Below are positions 45,895 to 59,830 of a DNA stretch of 64,000 bases, one piece after another; the stretch's first letter is position 1, and every line of letters starts with the position of its first letter. The translations under genes were made by a program, and so were the position numbers. The notes beneath the pieces are model-generated. The model worked only from the letters and a program-made list of their open reading frames with translations. It ran no database searches and was not told the origin of the DNA. The DNA is from Strigops habroptila (taxonomy: Eukaryota; Chordata; Aves; Psittaciformes; Psittacidae), in NCBI RefSeq assembly GCF_004027225.2, contig NC_044277.2, positions 40,280,305 to 40,344,304 on the forward strand. The letters are read 5' to 3'.

Positions 45895-48800
45895 AGGCGG
45901 GAGCCCTGCACAGCTCAGCCCCGAGCGGAGCCCCTCCGCCGCGGTGCTTTCCGAGGGGCGGCAGATTTGGATCCCCCCGGTCGGCTCCTGCGTGCTCGGG
46001 GCTCCCCCTCGCCTCGCCGCAGGCGCGCTCTCTGATTTTAACTTTCCTAAGCCAGCCCTTCAGGCGAGGACTGGAGGAGACTTCTCCTACCGACACAGTG
46101 CCCTGTGGGGCTCAGGGCTGGCCATAGTGCCGGAGGAGCATAGAGAAGATGTTGGCTACTTACAAGCTGCACCACCTCAAAGAAAAACACTCCCAAAAAG
46201 CAGCCCCCCACGCAGCACCGGGCCGCCGCCGGCCGGCCCTGTCCAGGGTCCTGAACCCTCCAGGCAGCTCAGCGAGCACGCTCCGCTCTGCCAGCGGCGG
46301 GGCAGCATGATCTGCGCCTTCCTGCAGAGTATCAACGTCCTGGAGTGAGGAAGCCACCTTACTAGCGCATGAGGCCGGAATAGGCACAGACACGAATCGC
46401 TGCCGTTCGGCCTCTGCCTCCCTTTTCTCTAGCAATCATTTCTGCCTATTCCTACTCAGGGCTCCATTTTTGCATAAAGCCCAGCCCTTCCCAAAACATT
46501 CCCCATTTCTAGCCTACAACCATTCTCTTGCCATCAAAGAGACAGAGAGGAACTGAAGTATGCACAGTGTGAAGAATGACCTTCCTACAGTGACGGTGCT
46601 GCCCTTGAAGTCCAAAGCCACTGCTGCTGCAATGAGAGAACATGGCTGTGGTGCTGTTTGTGCCTGGGGAAGGCATTTGTTAGAGCTGAGACCAGCAGGG
46701 AAAGCTGCCATTCCTGCACATATGGAGAGCTTGCTGTTGCTTAGCAGCAGAGAGTTCCCTGAGGTCTATTCAGAGAGGTGAGCTAGGGTGGAAGCTGGAC
46801 AATGTTCCCAGGAGAGTGGTAAAAATAGAAAGCCACACCCCACATCCCCACTTAGTATTTGTCCTTCAGGGTGGCAAGGTGCCCTTCTGCAAATCTCTGC
46901 CCTCTTGGTCGTGGCACAAAGCACACAGCTGGGATGTTAAATGCATTCCTCTGCTGAATTGCAATTGTCAAGGCCTGGACGGGGCCCATAGAAGTGTTGT
47001 AGGTTTGACAATGAGGATTAAATGATACTGGCTCAGTCCTTGCCAGAGAAAAGGGAAGAAAGTCTCAGTATATGTACCAAAGTAGTTCTTCATGTGTCCT
47101 GAGGCCAAACACCTGCTAACACCACTGGCCTTTGAAGCCAGCTTGAGTCACTCTGCTAGGAAGGGCAGTAATTTCCCAGACCAGTGAGTGGATGTGACTC
47201 CCCTAAGCTCTCTCTGGACTACAGTTCCAGGTAGCTTTCTAAATCTTAGTAGGAATGCTTGAACAAGTTCAGGTTTAAAAAACTGGCATAGCATAAGCCC
47301 TTTGGAAGGTATAGTCTTGCTCCATCCTTTGCACTCCTATCAGGAAGGGCATGATCAACTAACTCCTTATTAAAGACGGCTATTTTTTTTCAACGTTAGT
47401 GATGCACAGTGATAGCATAGAGCATTATATAAAGAGATGGCACTCATGTTCTCAGGCATGAATAATGTAAGATAAACAGCCACCTAAGCCGAGCATCTTC
47501 CAGTGCCTGGTGTTTGCAGTCAACTCTACCTAGCTCTGTAGGCAGGTACATCTGCATCATTGCATATGTACACAACCACCTAAATCCTGAAACAGCTGAG
47601 CAGTTTGGAGTCTTAAAGTCCTCTCAAAAATAGGCATCTTCTCCTTTCTCCCTGAATAATGATGCAGGCTGATGTTCAGCTGCATAAGATAGAACTGGAC
47701 AAACAAATGCTTGGACTTTGTTGAAATGGGTTTTAACATTGAGGGACTTTAAGAGCTGAGAGACACAGACTGAACCCCTTCCAATGCCTAAAGGGAATTT
47801 GAACATGCATTTCTCATGTATGAGAGAAAATTCCCTCATTCATCAGGGTGGCTTGCTGTGCACGTGCATGTCTATGACCTTACTCTTAGTCCCCATTGCT
47901 GCCCTACTTTGTGCAGGTTAATTCAACTTCACTAGGACAGAGAGAAAGCAAAATGTGAACATCCTGACAATATAGTTAGACACAGAAGTGTTTGGCCTGG
48001 GTCTCGTTTCTGTTCCAAAAAAATATGTTATGAAAAATGGAGAGTTTACATGTGAGGTGTGTGTTTAATAAAATTATCCCATATACTGGAACCTTTATTT
48101 GCAACATACAAGGTAAATATTAAATCACGACTCAATTTCAGTATTAATATTAGCTACTAGTATATAAAGCATTTGGAAAAATAATCTCTTTACTAGACTT
48201 CCCTGAACATTTCACATTACATCTACGTAAGTTATTGACAAACTTTTAGGAGGGAAGTCTATCCAGCACGCAGTAGTTTTCTTTTATTCCACATCAGAAA
48301 GGAATGGCTTTATCTGAGGGTGCTCTTGCTATTTAATATTGCCCCTTTGTATGTTTCTTAGGCTCCAGTCTCTCTTTCTGCAGACTTGTCCAGTTACTAT
48401 ATTTTCCTAATTTTTTCTTTGCGGAAATGAAGAAACATGTTGTTATTGTTGTTATGATTATGATAATATTTTATTATTACTGAAAAGTCGTATGGCACCT
48501 TTTCTCTTATTTGTTCTCACTGAAAATGTTAAGAAGAGGTTATAAGAAAGGTAATATAGAACATGTATCCGTATTTTAATAACTTTGTATTCCAACATTC
48601 TTCAACAGTCACACTTCAGTGGGTGATCTAAAGCACATACCAGCTCTTTTGGGGCCTGTTTTGCTTTTAGGTGTTAAAACAGATTGCTGGGCCTCATACC
48701 TGAACTTCTTCTCCTTGCCCAAGGAGAGGTCATACATATTTGTGTGGCGGATTACATGTACCAGTCTATTTTAGTGTTTCCTGCTCACTTCAGTTGTTAA

Positions 48801-50355
48801 ATTGAGGGTTTCTAGACCATTGAATGGAGCTGATTCATAGTGAATTAGGGAGCAATTCAAACAGAAAGGAGAAGCCATTTTTTACTATTTTCATTGACAT
48901 GAAAGTGCACTTGTTACAAATCACTTTGAAGACCGATAGGCTTTTCTGGGAACAGAGATATTTTCTGAAGTAAAATGAGTTTCCAGGGACTTTAGTTGTA
49001 CTTCTATTTTCTTTGATATATCAGCAGTATTCTAGTGTTTGCTTTATCTTATTTCTTAATAAAAACTTAAAATGTAATAAACACAGTCTTTTAAAAGATG
49101 CATTTTAAATAAGCATGTATTTAAGTGAAGATAATGCCAGTGATATTATGGGTAACAGCTTTGTTGAATTTTTAAATATTTGTATTCTTTCAACATCAGT
49201 TCCTTACAGGTGTAAGTAACTTCTCTTAATGGATCTATTAGTAATTGGCTTCAAATAGAAGATGTAGGTTCAATGATGATGAGATGCAGAATAAACCAGA
49301 GACTTCTAACATGTAAAACCAACCACAGACCTGCATGTTTTCACAGAGCATTAAGGTTATGTTCTGGGGTGACATACTTTCTCAGGGTTGGCCAATCCCA
49401 GACATAAGTTCTGCCAAAACTCTCTGCTTCAGTATTTGTATTAGTCAGCCTCCACTCTGAAGTCTTGGGAAGTCTGGAAATTAGCCTCCACTGTCTCCAC
49501 TCACAACCCTGTTTCTTTTCCACTCCTACAGATGGATATCACATCTTTCTTACTTCTAAGGAAGAAAAAGCTTAAAGAGAAATAATCTTTGAGATGGAAT
49601 TAAATGTTAGAAATAGAAGATGTTTTCCTGTAGTAGGACTGAATGCTGGACTTTATCGCATCAGTGTCAGCTCAGTGACGACTCTGCTCCCCATTCTGGC
49701 CCCAGTCCAGCTGATGCATACAGGCACTGTGGGGTTTGTGAGCCCTCAAATGGAGTTCTGTGGCACAACTCATGTGCTTAAAATCCTGGGTGACTCAGAG
49801 TTTCTGGCAGATTGATAGACTTGGTGGCTTGGGCAAAGGAGGTCTGATTAGAAATTGCAATATGACACATACAAAAAATGAAATCTTTGTTGAAGTATGG
49901 CTGCATTAAGCAACTATGTCCTTCATTTCATTTGCCATGTGTGGCAAACTGAAGCCTCGCTATATTCTGTCTCACCCTCTCTCCTTATGTATGTCAATAA
50001 TTAGTTAAAAATGTAATGCCAACTACACTTTTGTTTTTAAATCATGAGGTTAGCATACATCTGTAAGTTTATCCTCTATTTTTTTTCCCCCATAAACCTT
50101 TGAATTATTTGGAATCATGAAAAAAACATACAGATTTGGTTGATTTAAAAAGAAAAATTCTCCCATCACAACAACATTCTGTTAGTTTATGTTCCAACGA
50201 CATCATAGAACCTGTACCAAAGGTCTGGGCAAAACGTTGACCAGAAAAAATTAGCTTCTACATACAGAAATCGTGAATTTCCAGCTGATGACAGGAAGCT
50301 GTTCCGTAGCTCTCATTACAAACTTCCAGAAGGTGTCACTGTACACCTACAGTTT

Positions 50356-50424
50356 GAATGGGGACCCTCAACAGCTGAAGAATAGCGCCAAAGCGCTATT
50401 CCTCTTTGTGAGGGGTCCTCATCC
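50356..50424. other. Long imperfect hairpin (about 69 nt)
   Basis: The inner stem GAATAGCGC (50380-50388) and GCGCTATTC (50393-50401) is perfect around a CAAA loop. After a small internal loop an outer stem continues: GGACCCTCA-ACAG against TTTGTGAGGGGTCC and on to 50356/50424, with one bulge on each arm and a G-T pair. The size resembles a pre-miRNA or a palindromic mobile-element remnant. Confidence 0.5.
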
Positions 50425-51378
50425 CTGCCTATAATGCAAATTAAATCAACTAAAACTGGAGACATAAATATTTTTCTCTTTTCATGATTGACAAAGGAAA
50501 AACATCTTCATAGTATCAATGTCACTCAAGAGGCATCCATCCAGCTGTGACCTGCAGGTGTACTCCTGATATTCTGGGTCATGCATAACCTAATTATTAC
50601 ACAGGACCCTTACCACGCAGGTGCTTGGTAAGTAATAAATATAGTTAAATTAAAGAAGACTCCAAAACTGACATGACTGCAATTTTTAGGTCTAGAAAGT
50701 AGTTCATAGTTACATTCCAGAGCTGATTCAGGAACAAAGATTAACAGGGCAATTTGGAAGCAATGTTCCTGAACGGCTTGAGTTTTCAAAGTAGTTCAGA
50801 GTGAGTCTGAAAGCCCATTTGCACAACATGACTGCACATTAATATTCCAGCTTGACAAGATTCAGAAGGAAGCCACTGTGACATTCTGCCACTGACTTTT
50901 CATCAGATTTTGGACCTTATAAAATATAAAGGAATTGGGGGAATTATGCAGCCGCGTTAAAAGGCTGATGGGAGAAAATACAATTCACTTAAAGGATGTG
51001 GCAGAGAACGTGAAAAGAGATCAGAGCTAAACTATACTATAATTCCTTCAAAAAAGAAGAACAATAGAATAAAGAGCAGGCAATGAGAGACTGCTATAGA
51101 GTATGAGGTTAAAAACAATAGTATCAGAAATGAGAATGTTCTTGGCTGATAGATGCTAGCATGAAAAGCAAATTCTGTGTTTATCTCATTGCAGGCCTAG
51201 TTTGAGGTGGTGGCCGGGAGTATTTCTCCAGCATCTTAAAAAGACATTTGAGTGATGATGGGAGGAAGAGAAGCTGCTCTGATAAGAATGACAGTGAGGA
51301 GAAGGTGCGAACGTATTTGGGAAATGGGAAAACTTCAGGTGATATCTACCCCAGTGTGCTAAGTTATCAATGGTTCTG

Positions 51379-51771
51379 TGTGGAAGATTACTCGGAACAA
51401 AATGGACATATGAGCGATCCAGGTCTCATGTCGATAGCAAGGGTTTGAGTAAAGTGATGCGGCCTAGCGACAAGGTTATGAAAGAACACTTGGGGCGACG
51501 AAATGAGGAAGTTATCTCGAGAGGAAAACAACTCCCAGATCTGGAATAAGGAATTTGGCACGATTAAGTACTTATAAGGCATTCGCATGAACCAGGAGCT
51601 TGAACCAATCCTGAACGGTTGCTATGCATGTGTATTAGTAAGCTTAACCAATCAGAACCGTATAAAGTTCTCGCGGACACTCAGTGAGGGTATATAACCA
51701 GCTATTTGGGCTAAATAAAAGTGTCAGCATTTAATCACATTGATTGGTGTGCTGTCCGTTTATCTCCCACA
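51379..51771 (+). mobile_element. Solo LTR of an endogenous retrovirus with 6-bp target duplication
   Basis: A 393-base element with TGTGG...CCACA inverted ends, flanked by the perfect 6-base direct repeat GTTCTG (51373-51378 and 51772-51777). Inside are a TATATAA box (51691) and AATAAA (51714-51719) in the usual U3-R order, giving + orientation. No internal retroviral sequence adjoins it, so it is a solo LTR left by LTR-LTR recombination. A 6-base duplication fits alpha/beta-like (class II) avian ERVs. The intact ends suggest it is fairly recent. Confidence 0.9.
51691..51719 (+). promoter_or_regulatory. LTR core promoter and polyadenylation signal
   Basis: TATATAA at 51691-51697 and AATAAA at 51714-51719 inside the solo LTR. 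This short spacing implies a compact R region. The LTR could act as a promoter reading away from RGS20, toward higher coordinates. Confidence 0.6.
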
Positions 51772-54700
51772 GTTCTGAACAAGTACTGATTTAGAGTGGT
51801 CAGGTTACCCCCGTTATGTAGATACCCTTGCTGAAGCAAGGGGAAAGGCCTGGGGCTTCCTTGCAGAATCTCTTGCTAATCTTTCTTTCAGAGATGCCTC
51901 ATGCGGTTTTACCCACATAGGAGTGCATGCCTGGGTTAGAGAGACTGTGATTGCAGACAGCACATATTACTGCTACATGTCATATTTGCTCTAGTTTTAG
52001 GAGCAGACCTACAAATGGTATCAGTGCCAGGTCTCCCTTGACACCACAGATACTGAGTTACAGATTATAGATACAGAGGACCTCAAGGAAGAAAAAAAAG
52101 GTGGGAAAAAACCCAGCGCTACTGAGCGTCTGGGGAAGACATCTGATATGTTCCTATCTGGAGAAACTGTGTTTCTCCTGTCTGATGCTCAGAGAGACTG
52201 ACTCTTCTTTCTGCAGGCTGGACCTCTTCCTCTGGCTGCTCTGGGTCTGACCATCATGTTTCCCTGCAACTGGAAATACACTGCTCTTTGCTGCAGATTC
52301 TACAAGGGTCCTGAAGGACAGAGAACAGCAGTCCAGATGGGTAGAAATTTGGACAAATCTATTTTTATATCCCATCTTTATGCATCGTTGTTCAAAACAG
52401 CTCACTAACAGACCACACTTCTGGCGGTTTCCCTTCATTTCACTACTGATTTGAAGGACCATGTTTTCCTCCTGGGCAAATGAAACATTCCTCCCAACCT
52501 CCTTTCTGCAGTTCATTTCAAACTTACCTCCTGACCAAACACAGAAAAGACAAAGTGGGACTGAATGTATCCTGTCTGCAATAGCCTATACTTTCTTCTC
52601 TGATCTCTAACACCTTTAACTTATTTCTCCTGGTGATTTGGAAAGGATGGTAAGAATCCAGTAGAGTTTCGCTTTTCATTCTGTTTAAAGTGTGCCTGCT
52701 TAGAACCCAGTATGATACTTAAGAAAGCATAGCCTTTTTATGAGTTTGAAACAATTTTATAGCATGCCATTGTTGGTCAGGTAAATCATTCAAGCAGATG
52801 CTATTTTTGTATTTAAATGAAGCACATGCATTTATCTGCACAAGGTCTGTATGAAGAGAATAAACACAGTGCAGTGAGAAAGTCTGGTCTGTCATAAAAA
52901 TAACAACCATCTTCCAGAATCAAACATTTCAGTGAACATAAAGAAATGCTAGTTTGAAGAAATGTCCCTGGCATTTGTGACAGGCTGTGACTCACTTTTC
53001 AGTCTTCAGATTGGAGAACTACCCAACTATTCCATGCCAAACCATCCAGAAGATCTGGATGCAAACTGAGAAACACTCTTTAACCCTCTTATTTAGAGCC
53101 CATATTAAATACAGATGTTATAGACATCCCATTTATTGACATGCAGAATTCTGGGTAATGTAATCTGTAAATGGAGCAAGAATTTCCAAATGAAAAAAAC
53201 AGGATGAAGGTATGGACAGGAGCAACTTGGCCACTTCTCCAGTTCAGTCTCAGCACCTGTGAAAATCTGAGCACAAGTTCCAAGTACCAAAAGGCACAGA
53301 GTGTGAGTGACAAAGCTTATTTTGGATACTAAACTCTGGGAATCTTTAGGCAAGGAATCCCTAAAGGGAGGTTTTCTTCCTGAAAGACATCCCTCCCAGA
53401 AGAATGCTTGTGTTTAAACAAATCAGTTTGGTAATAAAAAGAAAAGACCACGGATTTTACAAAATCAAGCACTGCAATGCAAATAAATTAATACTTTAAA
53501 ATATTATAATCCTCTTACCTCTCATAATAAATGCCAGTCATTATGCAATTCATGAAGAAATACTTTATCCTATCGTGGTCTAAGTCTGATCCATTGTTTT
53601 CGCTCTTAACTTCTTTACCCTCAAAGGAAATAGTGAAGTCAATAGAAGAGTAAGAACTGTCTTCTTCTTTACTGAGTCCCAAAGTAAATCACAGAAGATG
53701 TCACAGCAAAAATCACAGCTACTTCCTGAAATTAGGCTGTGTTCACAAATAGAACCAAATGAATAACGGAACAAAGTTGAGCCCTTCCCGTTTTTCTGTA
53801 TGAATTTCTCAGCCTACACCTGACATCTCTAGACTCCTGAGAACAATTTTAATCCTTCTTGTGAGTGTAATTAAGCACTTGCAACAGTGAATAAGGAAAA
53901 CTGATGTGACATTTTGTAAGAGCATCAGCTGCTGCTTGGATAGCATCACTAGGCTGCTCTTGGTTTGTTGCAGTCTGTTCCTGCCTTTAATAGTTGATAT
54001 GGTATTTTAGATTATCTTTATTTTAAGAATAACACTAAAAGTATACTACTGAGGGCAATCAGCCTCCTGAGCTGTCTGCAACCACATCTGGTGGTAGACT
54101 GAAGATCTGTTAAGTTAAAGATCTCAACATCTAAGTTTCCTAAAGTTCCATTGGAATCAGTGCCCAGCACAAGGATGGGCTGTGGGAAAGACCAAAACTT
54201 TGCAGATATCAAAACCAGTCAGTAAACAGGCACTGCAAGACCCACTGCAAGCCAGGCTTCTCCTCCTGACAGATCTTTGCCATTTCCCAAGCATTACCCT
54301 TCAGCACACCTTTTGGATGTGGCTGATGGAAAAATAACATTCAGCCTGCCTCAGCGTTAGGTTTTAATTCTTGAGATGAAATATACAATTAGTTCTATTG
54401 CACATAACAAGTGTCTTCATCCTTTGCATGGCCTCTGGTATCTCCCTTGCATTTCCTGGCTTGGCAGGGCTCTGGGTTTGACCTGCCCTCAGGAGGATGC
54501 ACCTGGCTGTCACCTAGCAACATGGAGCTGTGCTTAGAAATGAAGATATTTGCAGTAGGATGTTCTGATCTCTTTTTGCATCTTTCTTTTGACTGGAAGA
54601 AGCTGACTCAGAAAGAGATGCAAATAAATGGGAGTAAAAAGCTGTCCTGTTATTGCACAAAAGGGGCCAGCAAAACGTAGGACTGGGTAAGCTCTGAATG

Positions 54701-54889
54701 GCTTGAAAGAAACATTTATTTTCCCCTAGATTCTTTGAATTTTTTTGTGGAAAGAAATTGCTGTGAAAAAACATGTACATGATTCATGACTTTTGTGTCT
54801 TTGCACCAGTCACAGGGAACAGGTATCAGGTAGCACACATATACAAACAGGGGAAGGAGTAAATTATTCTTCATGTTCACTACATTACA

Positions 54890-55120
54890 GCAAGGAGTAA
54901 TGGATTTAAAAAGTAGGCAGGGATATTTAGATTAATGGCTTTTTAATGGTAGGATGGTGAAGCACTGGAGCAGGCTGCCTAGACACTGGAGTCTGTTACT
55001 GAGGTTTTAAAGAGCAGGCAAGGTAAACCTGTGCCAGGAAGGGCTTAAGGATGGTTGATCCTAGCAGCAAAGGCCAGATGACACTTCCAAGCTCCAACAC
55101 AGAACTGCCCTCAGTGATAC
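54890..55120 (+). mobile_element. Degenerate CR1 LINE remnant
   Basis: TTAGATTAATGG, GATGGTGAAGCACTGGAGCA, GGCTGCCTAGACACTGGAGT and CAGATGACACTTCCAAGCTC align loosely to the CR1 3' region, with many substitutions. This indicates an old copy. Confidence 0.65.
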
Positions 55121-56342
55121 TGCACCTCACATCACTCTCCTGGTCCATAGAAGGATTTGCTAATTAGAGTGGACTGGCCGACACTCGCAAACCTGGGCAT
55201 GACCTTTTCTGGCACTTTGGGATTCCTCTGGTGCTCAGAAATCCCTGAGAAATCTGAGCTGAAAAAAAAAGACAGCACAATTCCTCCTACAATTGGACAT
55301 GAGGTGTATTGGAAATAAAGTAGGATGTGATGGGAACTCTGTGCTCAAGTGACCTCTACCACATGATGTCCTCTAGGAGAAACCATAAATCAGAGCCACA
55401 CCAGCTGTATTATGTCTTATCACTCTGGGGCTGGTGATGTACAAAGGTACGTCATTTTAGTTTTGTATTTTACTGGAAATCATTTACTTTCATCAGCCTG
55501 GGTGTGAAAGACATATCATGGAGTAAAGGTCAATTCCTCCTGACTCACAGACACCTTTTTAAGACTAGGTACCTTTTTAAGAAGGCCTCCATGGTTTTCC
55601 AGAGAAATATTGCTTTTCCTCAGTATCCTTTATTTAAACTATTTATTCTTGATGGTGGAAAGATATCCTAAACTAATACATTGGTAAATCTGAAGTTACC
55701 CATATCTCAAATTACTTGATTCAGGTTTAGGCTGAGTGGGTTATTTATTAACTAGCATGACATTTTGTTCCCCTTAAAGAAGGTCGTCTTATATTAATGA
55801 AAACAGTAGCTGTTATTCAGGTCAGTCTAGGATTGTTTTGCTGAAAAATTTCCAGAACTAGTGTAAAAACAGTTTATCTTTTGGGGTTTTTTTTTTATTC
55901 ATTGAATTCTTTCTGTCAGTAATATCCTAATCAGCCCAGGATTCTGCATTTTTCATTTCAAAGGTGCACAGCTAAAAAGAAAGTATTAGGGCTATTTTGA
56001 AGGTAAAATATGTAAATCACTAAATTGGAAAAACACATGATTGCAAATTAGTACCAATTATCTCTGAAGACTAGAAAATTTGCACACCATTAATGTGCAA
56101 GTAATCCACCCATTTATGTGTTGCACATGATTATTTTGACAACTTTTACAAAAGAATGCCCTCTGATTGCTCTCTGTGCAGCTATTGTTGGCTCACTGAC
56201 AACACTGAGCAACACAGCTCGCTATTCTCACAACACTGTTTCTGGATGCAAAAGAAAAATATCCATGACTTTAAAAAATATTGTTGTGCCATGTAATTAC
56301 AGAACAGTTTAAAAAGAAAGACACTGTAAAGAGCTATTTGTT

Positions 56343-56512
56343 TCACAGAACAGGGGCCTCTGCAGACTGTCTAGTCCAACCTCCTGCTCTCTGGTGCCCT
56401 AAAACCATGCCCAGAAGGGTCTGAATACCTCTCAGGATGAAGACTTCACAACCTCTCTGGGCATCCTGTCCCACTGTTCATCCAGGCCCACAGTAAAAAA
56501 ACAAACAACTTT
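56343..56512 (-). mobile_element. CR1 LINE 3' fragment
   Basis: TCACAGAACAGGGGCCTCTG, CTAGTCCAACCTCCTGCTCT and ACAACCTCTCTGGGCATCCT to CCCACAGTAAAAAA. An inverted, diverged CR1. Confidence 0.75.
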
Positions 56513-58783
56513 CTGCCTGGTAGAATAATTCCTGTATAAGCTGCATTCATCTGTTCTTACATTCACGTATGATGCCAAAGATTAAAACATATTATATTTT
56601 AAAGGAGTTATATTTAATGGTTTAAGCTGCCTGGAGCAGACTAATATACTATGGACATTCAGAGGAGACATGGGGAGAAGAAAACCCCAACCCAAACATG
56701 AAAGGTCTCTGAAAGGCTGCCCAGGAGTAGCAAGCAAGTGCTGAAAATGAGTCCTATCCACTGATATTAGCTAAGCCAGTGGCTTGTTGCATGTCTTTCA
56801 GGGCTAAGTCTGCTAAAGGGTGTCCCATTCACAGCATATTGTGCTCCTCCATGGCTCCCAAAAGGACCCACAGAGCTGAATAAGGCACTGGCACCTGCTC
56901 CCTCATCCTGCTGGGAGCTGGTATCTGGGTGGACAGAGCTGGTATCCACGCCATCCAAAAACATCAACATGCTGCATGGGGAGCTGCCTCACGTGGACAG
57001 AGGAAACTCTCAGATGCAGGAAAGGGCATTTGTGCTGCATCATTCAAAGGAAGTTATGGGACTGGTTTGGCACTGTATGTGCATTGCTCTTCATTTGGGA
57101 GCCACAGTCCCAGAAAGCACCCAGCTCCTGCCCCAGACCTACATGTCTGAATGTTGCTGTTAGCATATATGTTGGAGATACAGGACAGGCTCAGATCCTT
57201 TTTTCAGTCTGAATTTGCATGGGTTGATCTCCCAGACTGGTGGCCTAGCCACTGGAGGCAGTCTGTCAGCCTCAGCTTTCAGAAGTGCCCTCCCTGGCTT
57301 GGACCCAGCTAACCAAATGGAGGGGAAGGAGGAGGACTTTCCAACCCAGCTGCAAGGGACCTCCCTGTGAATTTTGGACTGGGCCTCACTGAATACCTGT
57401 TGAAAAGGGAAATGGAAATATTTCTTATTGCATTTCAGACCCTTGTGTGGTAAGTGCCTTAAACACAGTAAAGCATCACCACCCCCTCTATATAAGGAAT
57501 ATTAAATTATTATACAGCAAAGAATGATTTCAACACAAGAGAAGAAGAGACCCCGGCTATCCTTCTCACAGACATACTGCGGTCAGTTGTTAGGTTATTC
57601 TTCTGCTCTGTATGGTTTCAAGTCACCTCAGGGGAAGGTTTTGAACCTGGACTTCCCATAATTTAGGCAACAGCAGCATTTGATGGGCAGTCAAATGAGA
57701 AAGCACTCTCCTGTCCTGTGTCTGCAGGGAGGATTAACTTCAGGAGCATGTCCGTGTCTGTGATTCACAATGGAAAGATGAGTTGTATCCCTAATGTTAT
57801 TTGGTGTTTCTGCTGATGACCACCTCTCCAGAATGGTGGCCTGTTGAATCCTATCCCTGTGTACTCAGTTATGCTCATACATGTGCAGACACCTAGTCCA
57901 CAACTCAGACACATGGGCTCTAGGGAACACCAGCCTGCCTAAATGCACCACGAAGTGATGCTGGTCACTGGGGTGATCAAGGCCTGTTGTAGATCATGAT
58001 GGTTTTAGCTATGAGAGTAACTATTTAATAGCTATTAATGTTTATTTTGGATTCCAGTCCTGTATGTTTTACTTCCATCTTACGGGTTTGTTTTACTTCC
58101 CTCACTCAACACAGAAAACTGTAAGATATTTACTCAACCAACAGATTCATGCCCTGATGAACATAACTCACTTGGAGCCAAAATGTCTTTACTATAGCTA
58201 CAAGTATTATAGTTAAACTAACAGATTTCCCACTTTAGATGATGAGATGAAAAGGAGGACTCTAATCCCCCCAAATGGCTAGTGCAATCCTCACAGCATG
58301 GATGACCCGACCCTAATAAGTGCTAAAGACCTGGGTATGGAGTAACCATGAAATACTGCCTCCTGTGCCCCAGGAAAACTTTGTGACTTCTGACAACAGC
58401 AATAAATGAAACAAACTTTTCCTTGGAGGAAGACTTTTGCAAACAAGAGAAGCCACTTCCAGTTTCTACTTGACCCCTCTTGCAGGGTTGGGGGCTGACA
58501 TGCCTTAATCTTCCTAATAGGTCTGCTGATGAGATAGATACACAGCAATATTTTGCTGAACACTACATGTCTCAAAAGGATTGATACTTTAGGACTGATA
58601 CAGTCTGTAAAATATGCAGGAGTAGCCCTTTCTTGGCTAGTAAAAACACTTCAGAGACAAGGTAAACACTTGTTATAGAGCATACAAGTCAAGAAGACGA
58701 AATTAACCAGCACAGAAGACCACAATGTTCTCCAGTTTGTCCTAGAAATGATTCTGTGTACCTTTAAAACCAACTGCATATGA

Positions 58784-58839
58784 TTTTACATCATTATCTT
58801 AATCTATTATCTTTTACATCATTATCTTAATCTTAATAA
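58784..58839. repeat. Two-copy 28-base tandem duplication
   Basis: TTTTACATCATTATCTTAAT occurs at 58784 and again at 58812, separated by CTATTATC. AT-rich local duplication. Confidence 0.8.
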
Positions 58840-59754
58840 CTATTCAGCAAAATACCCAACTTTTTCCCTACCTAGAAGTATACTGTATTATCAAAGAAGT
58901 GGTCAGTAAGACTAGGTGTAAATAATTTGGTGGTCCTAAATACCCTATAATACTCCTATTTCTCTCCCAGAATTCTGTCTCCCTTTGAAATGTTGCTCCT
59001 GAATAAAATGGAGCATCAAACATGTCTCATATTTTACATCTGCTATATAGGAATAACTATTTTGGCACAGACAAAGAATGTTAGCTGCCAAGTGATTCAA
59101 TCCACAGCCACACAGTTTGCACCCCCTGCCCATCTCAAACATAAGAAATGGATAAAATGTGACTATTAAACTATGTTTCAGCCTATTTAACTAAGCACAA
59201 CACCTGTTCGAAAGAACAGAAGGAATGTGTTCTTGGCATAAGTTACTGTTTGGTTTGTTCCTAGCACCCTATGACAAAATCACAAGCTTTAAGACATACA
59301 AATGCTACCGTGACTAAGTATGAAAAGCAGACTTCACCAAATAAACACTCCTAACATGAAAATGTACTTGGGACATATTATATCTGAAGAGGGTGAGTAT
59401 ACTTACTAATATCAGGACTTTTCCTACTTTTATAAAAGATAAAGACAACACCTGATTTCAGAGGGACTGTTAATGGTAATTAATGACTGACAGCTCTTAT
59501 TACTTGAAGACACTAGAGTACTTGGCAAAGCAGTGCAGTCATTCAACTGCATGGTGTCCTTTACAAGTAATATCTTTTATGATTTTTTACTTTTCTGGAG
59601 TTATTTTATCAAACAAATCATGATTCATAGCAGTCGCTAAATAATTTAGATGAGCTATGCATGGTCACAAGCAACTTCCACACTACATGCAATTCACGGA
59701 ATAATGTTTGTCATCTCCAAACCCAAAAGGTTTATACAGAGCTGAGATTAGCTA

Positions 59755-59830
59755 GATGTCTTATGAGGAACAGCTGAGGGAACTGGGGTTGTTTAGTCTG
59801 AAGAAAATGATGCTCAGGGAGGTGAGCTGG
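59755..59830 (+). mobile_element. CR1 LINE internal fragment
   Basis: GATGTCTTATGAGGAACAGC, TGAGGGAACTGGGGTTGTTT and AGTCTGAAGAAAATGATGCT match the CR1 block that reads 'gagagagtgggg ... ttcagcctggag' in other copies. It is truncated on both sides. Confidence 0.72.

Larger units (their letters stand above)
43560..46330. promoter_or_regulatory. CpG island and probable RGS20 promoter region
   Basis: About 2.8 kb of very GC- and CpG-rich sequence with many GGGCGG-type GC boxes, flanked by AT-rich DNA on both sides and interrupted by an AT-richer gap at about 44645-44720. Two minus-strand splice donors (44147 and 45449) suggest at least two RGS20 first or early exons. Long open frames here on both strands (up to 345 codons on +) are expected from GC-rich composition and are not called as genes. 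Confidence 0.8.
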
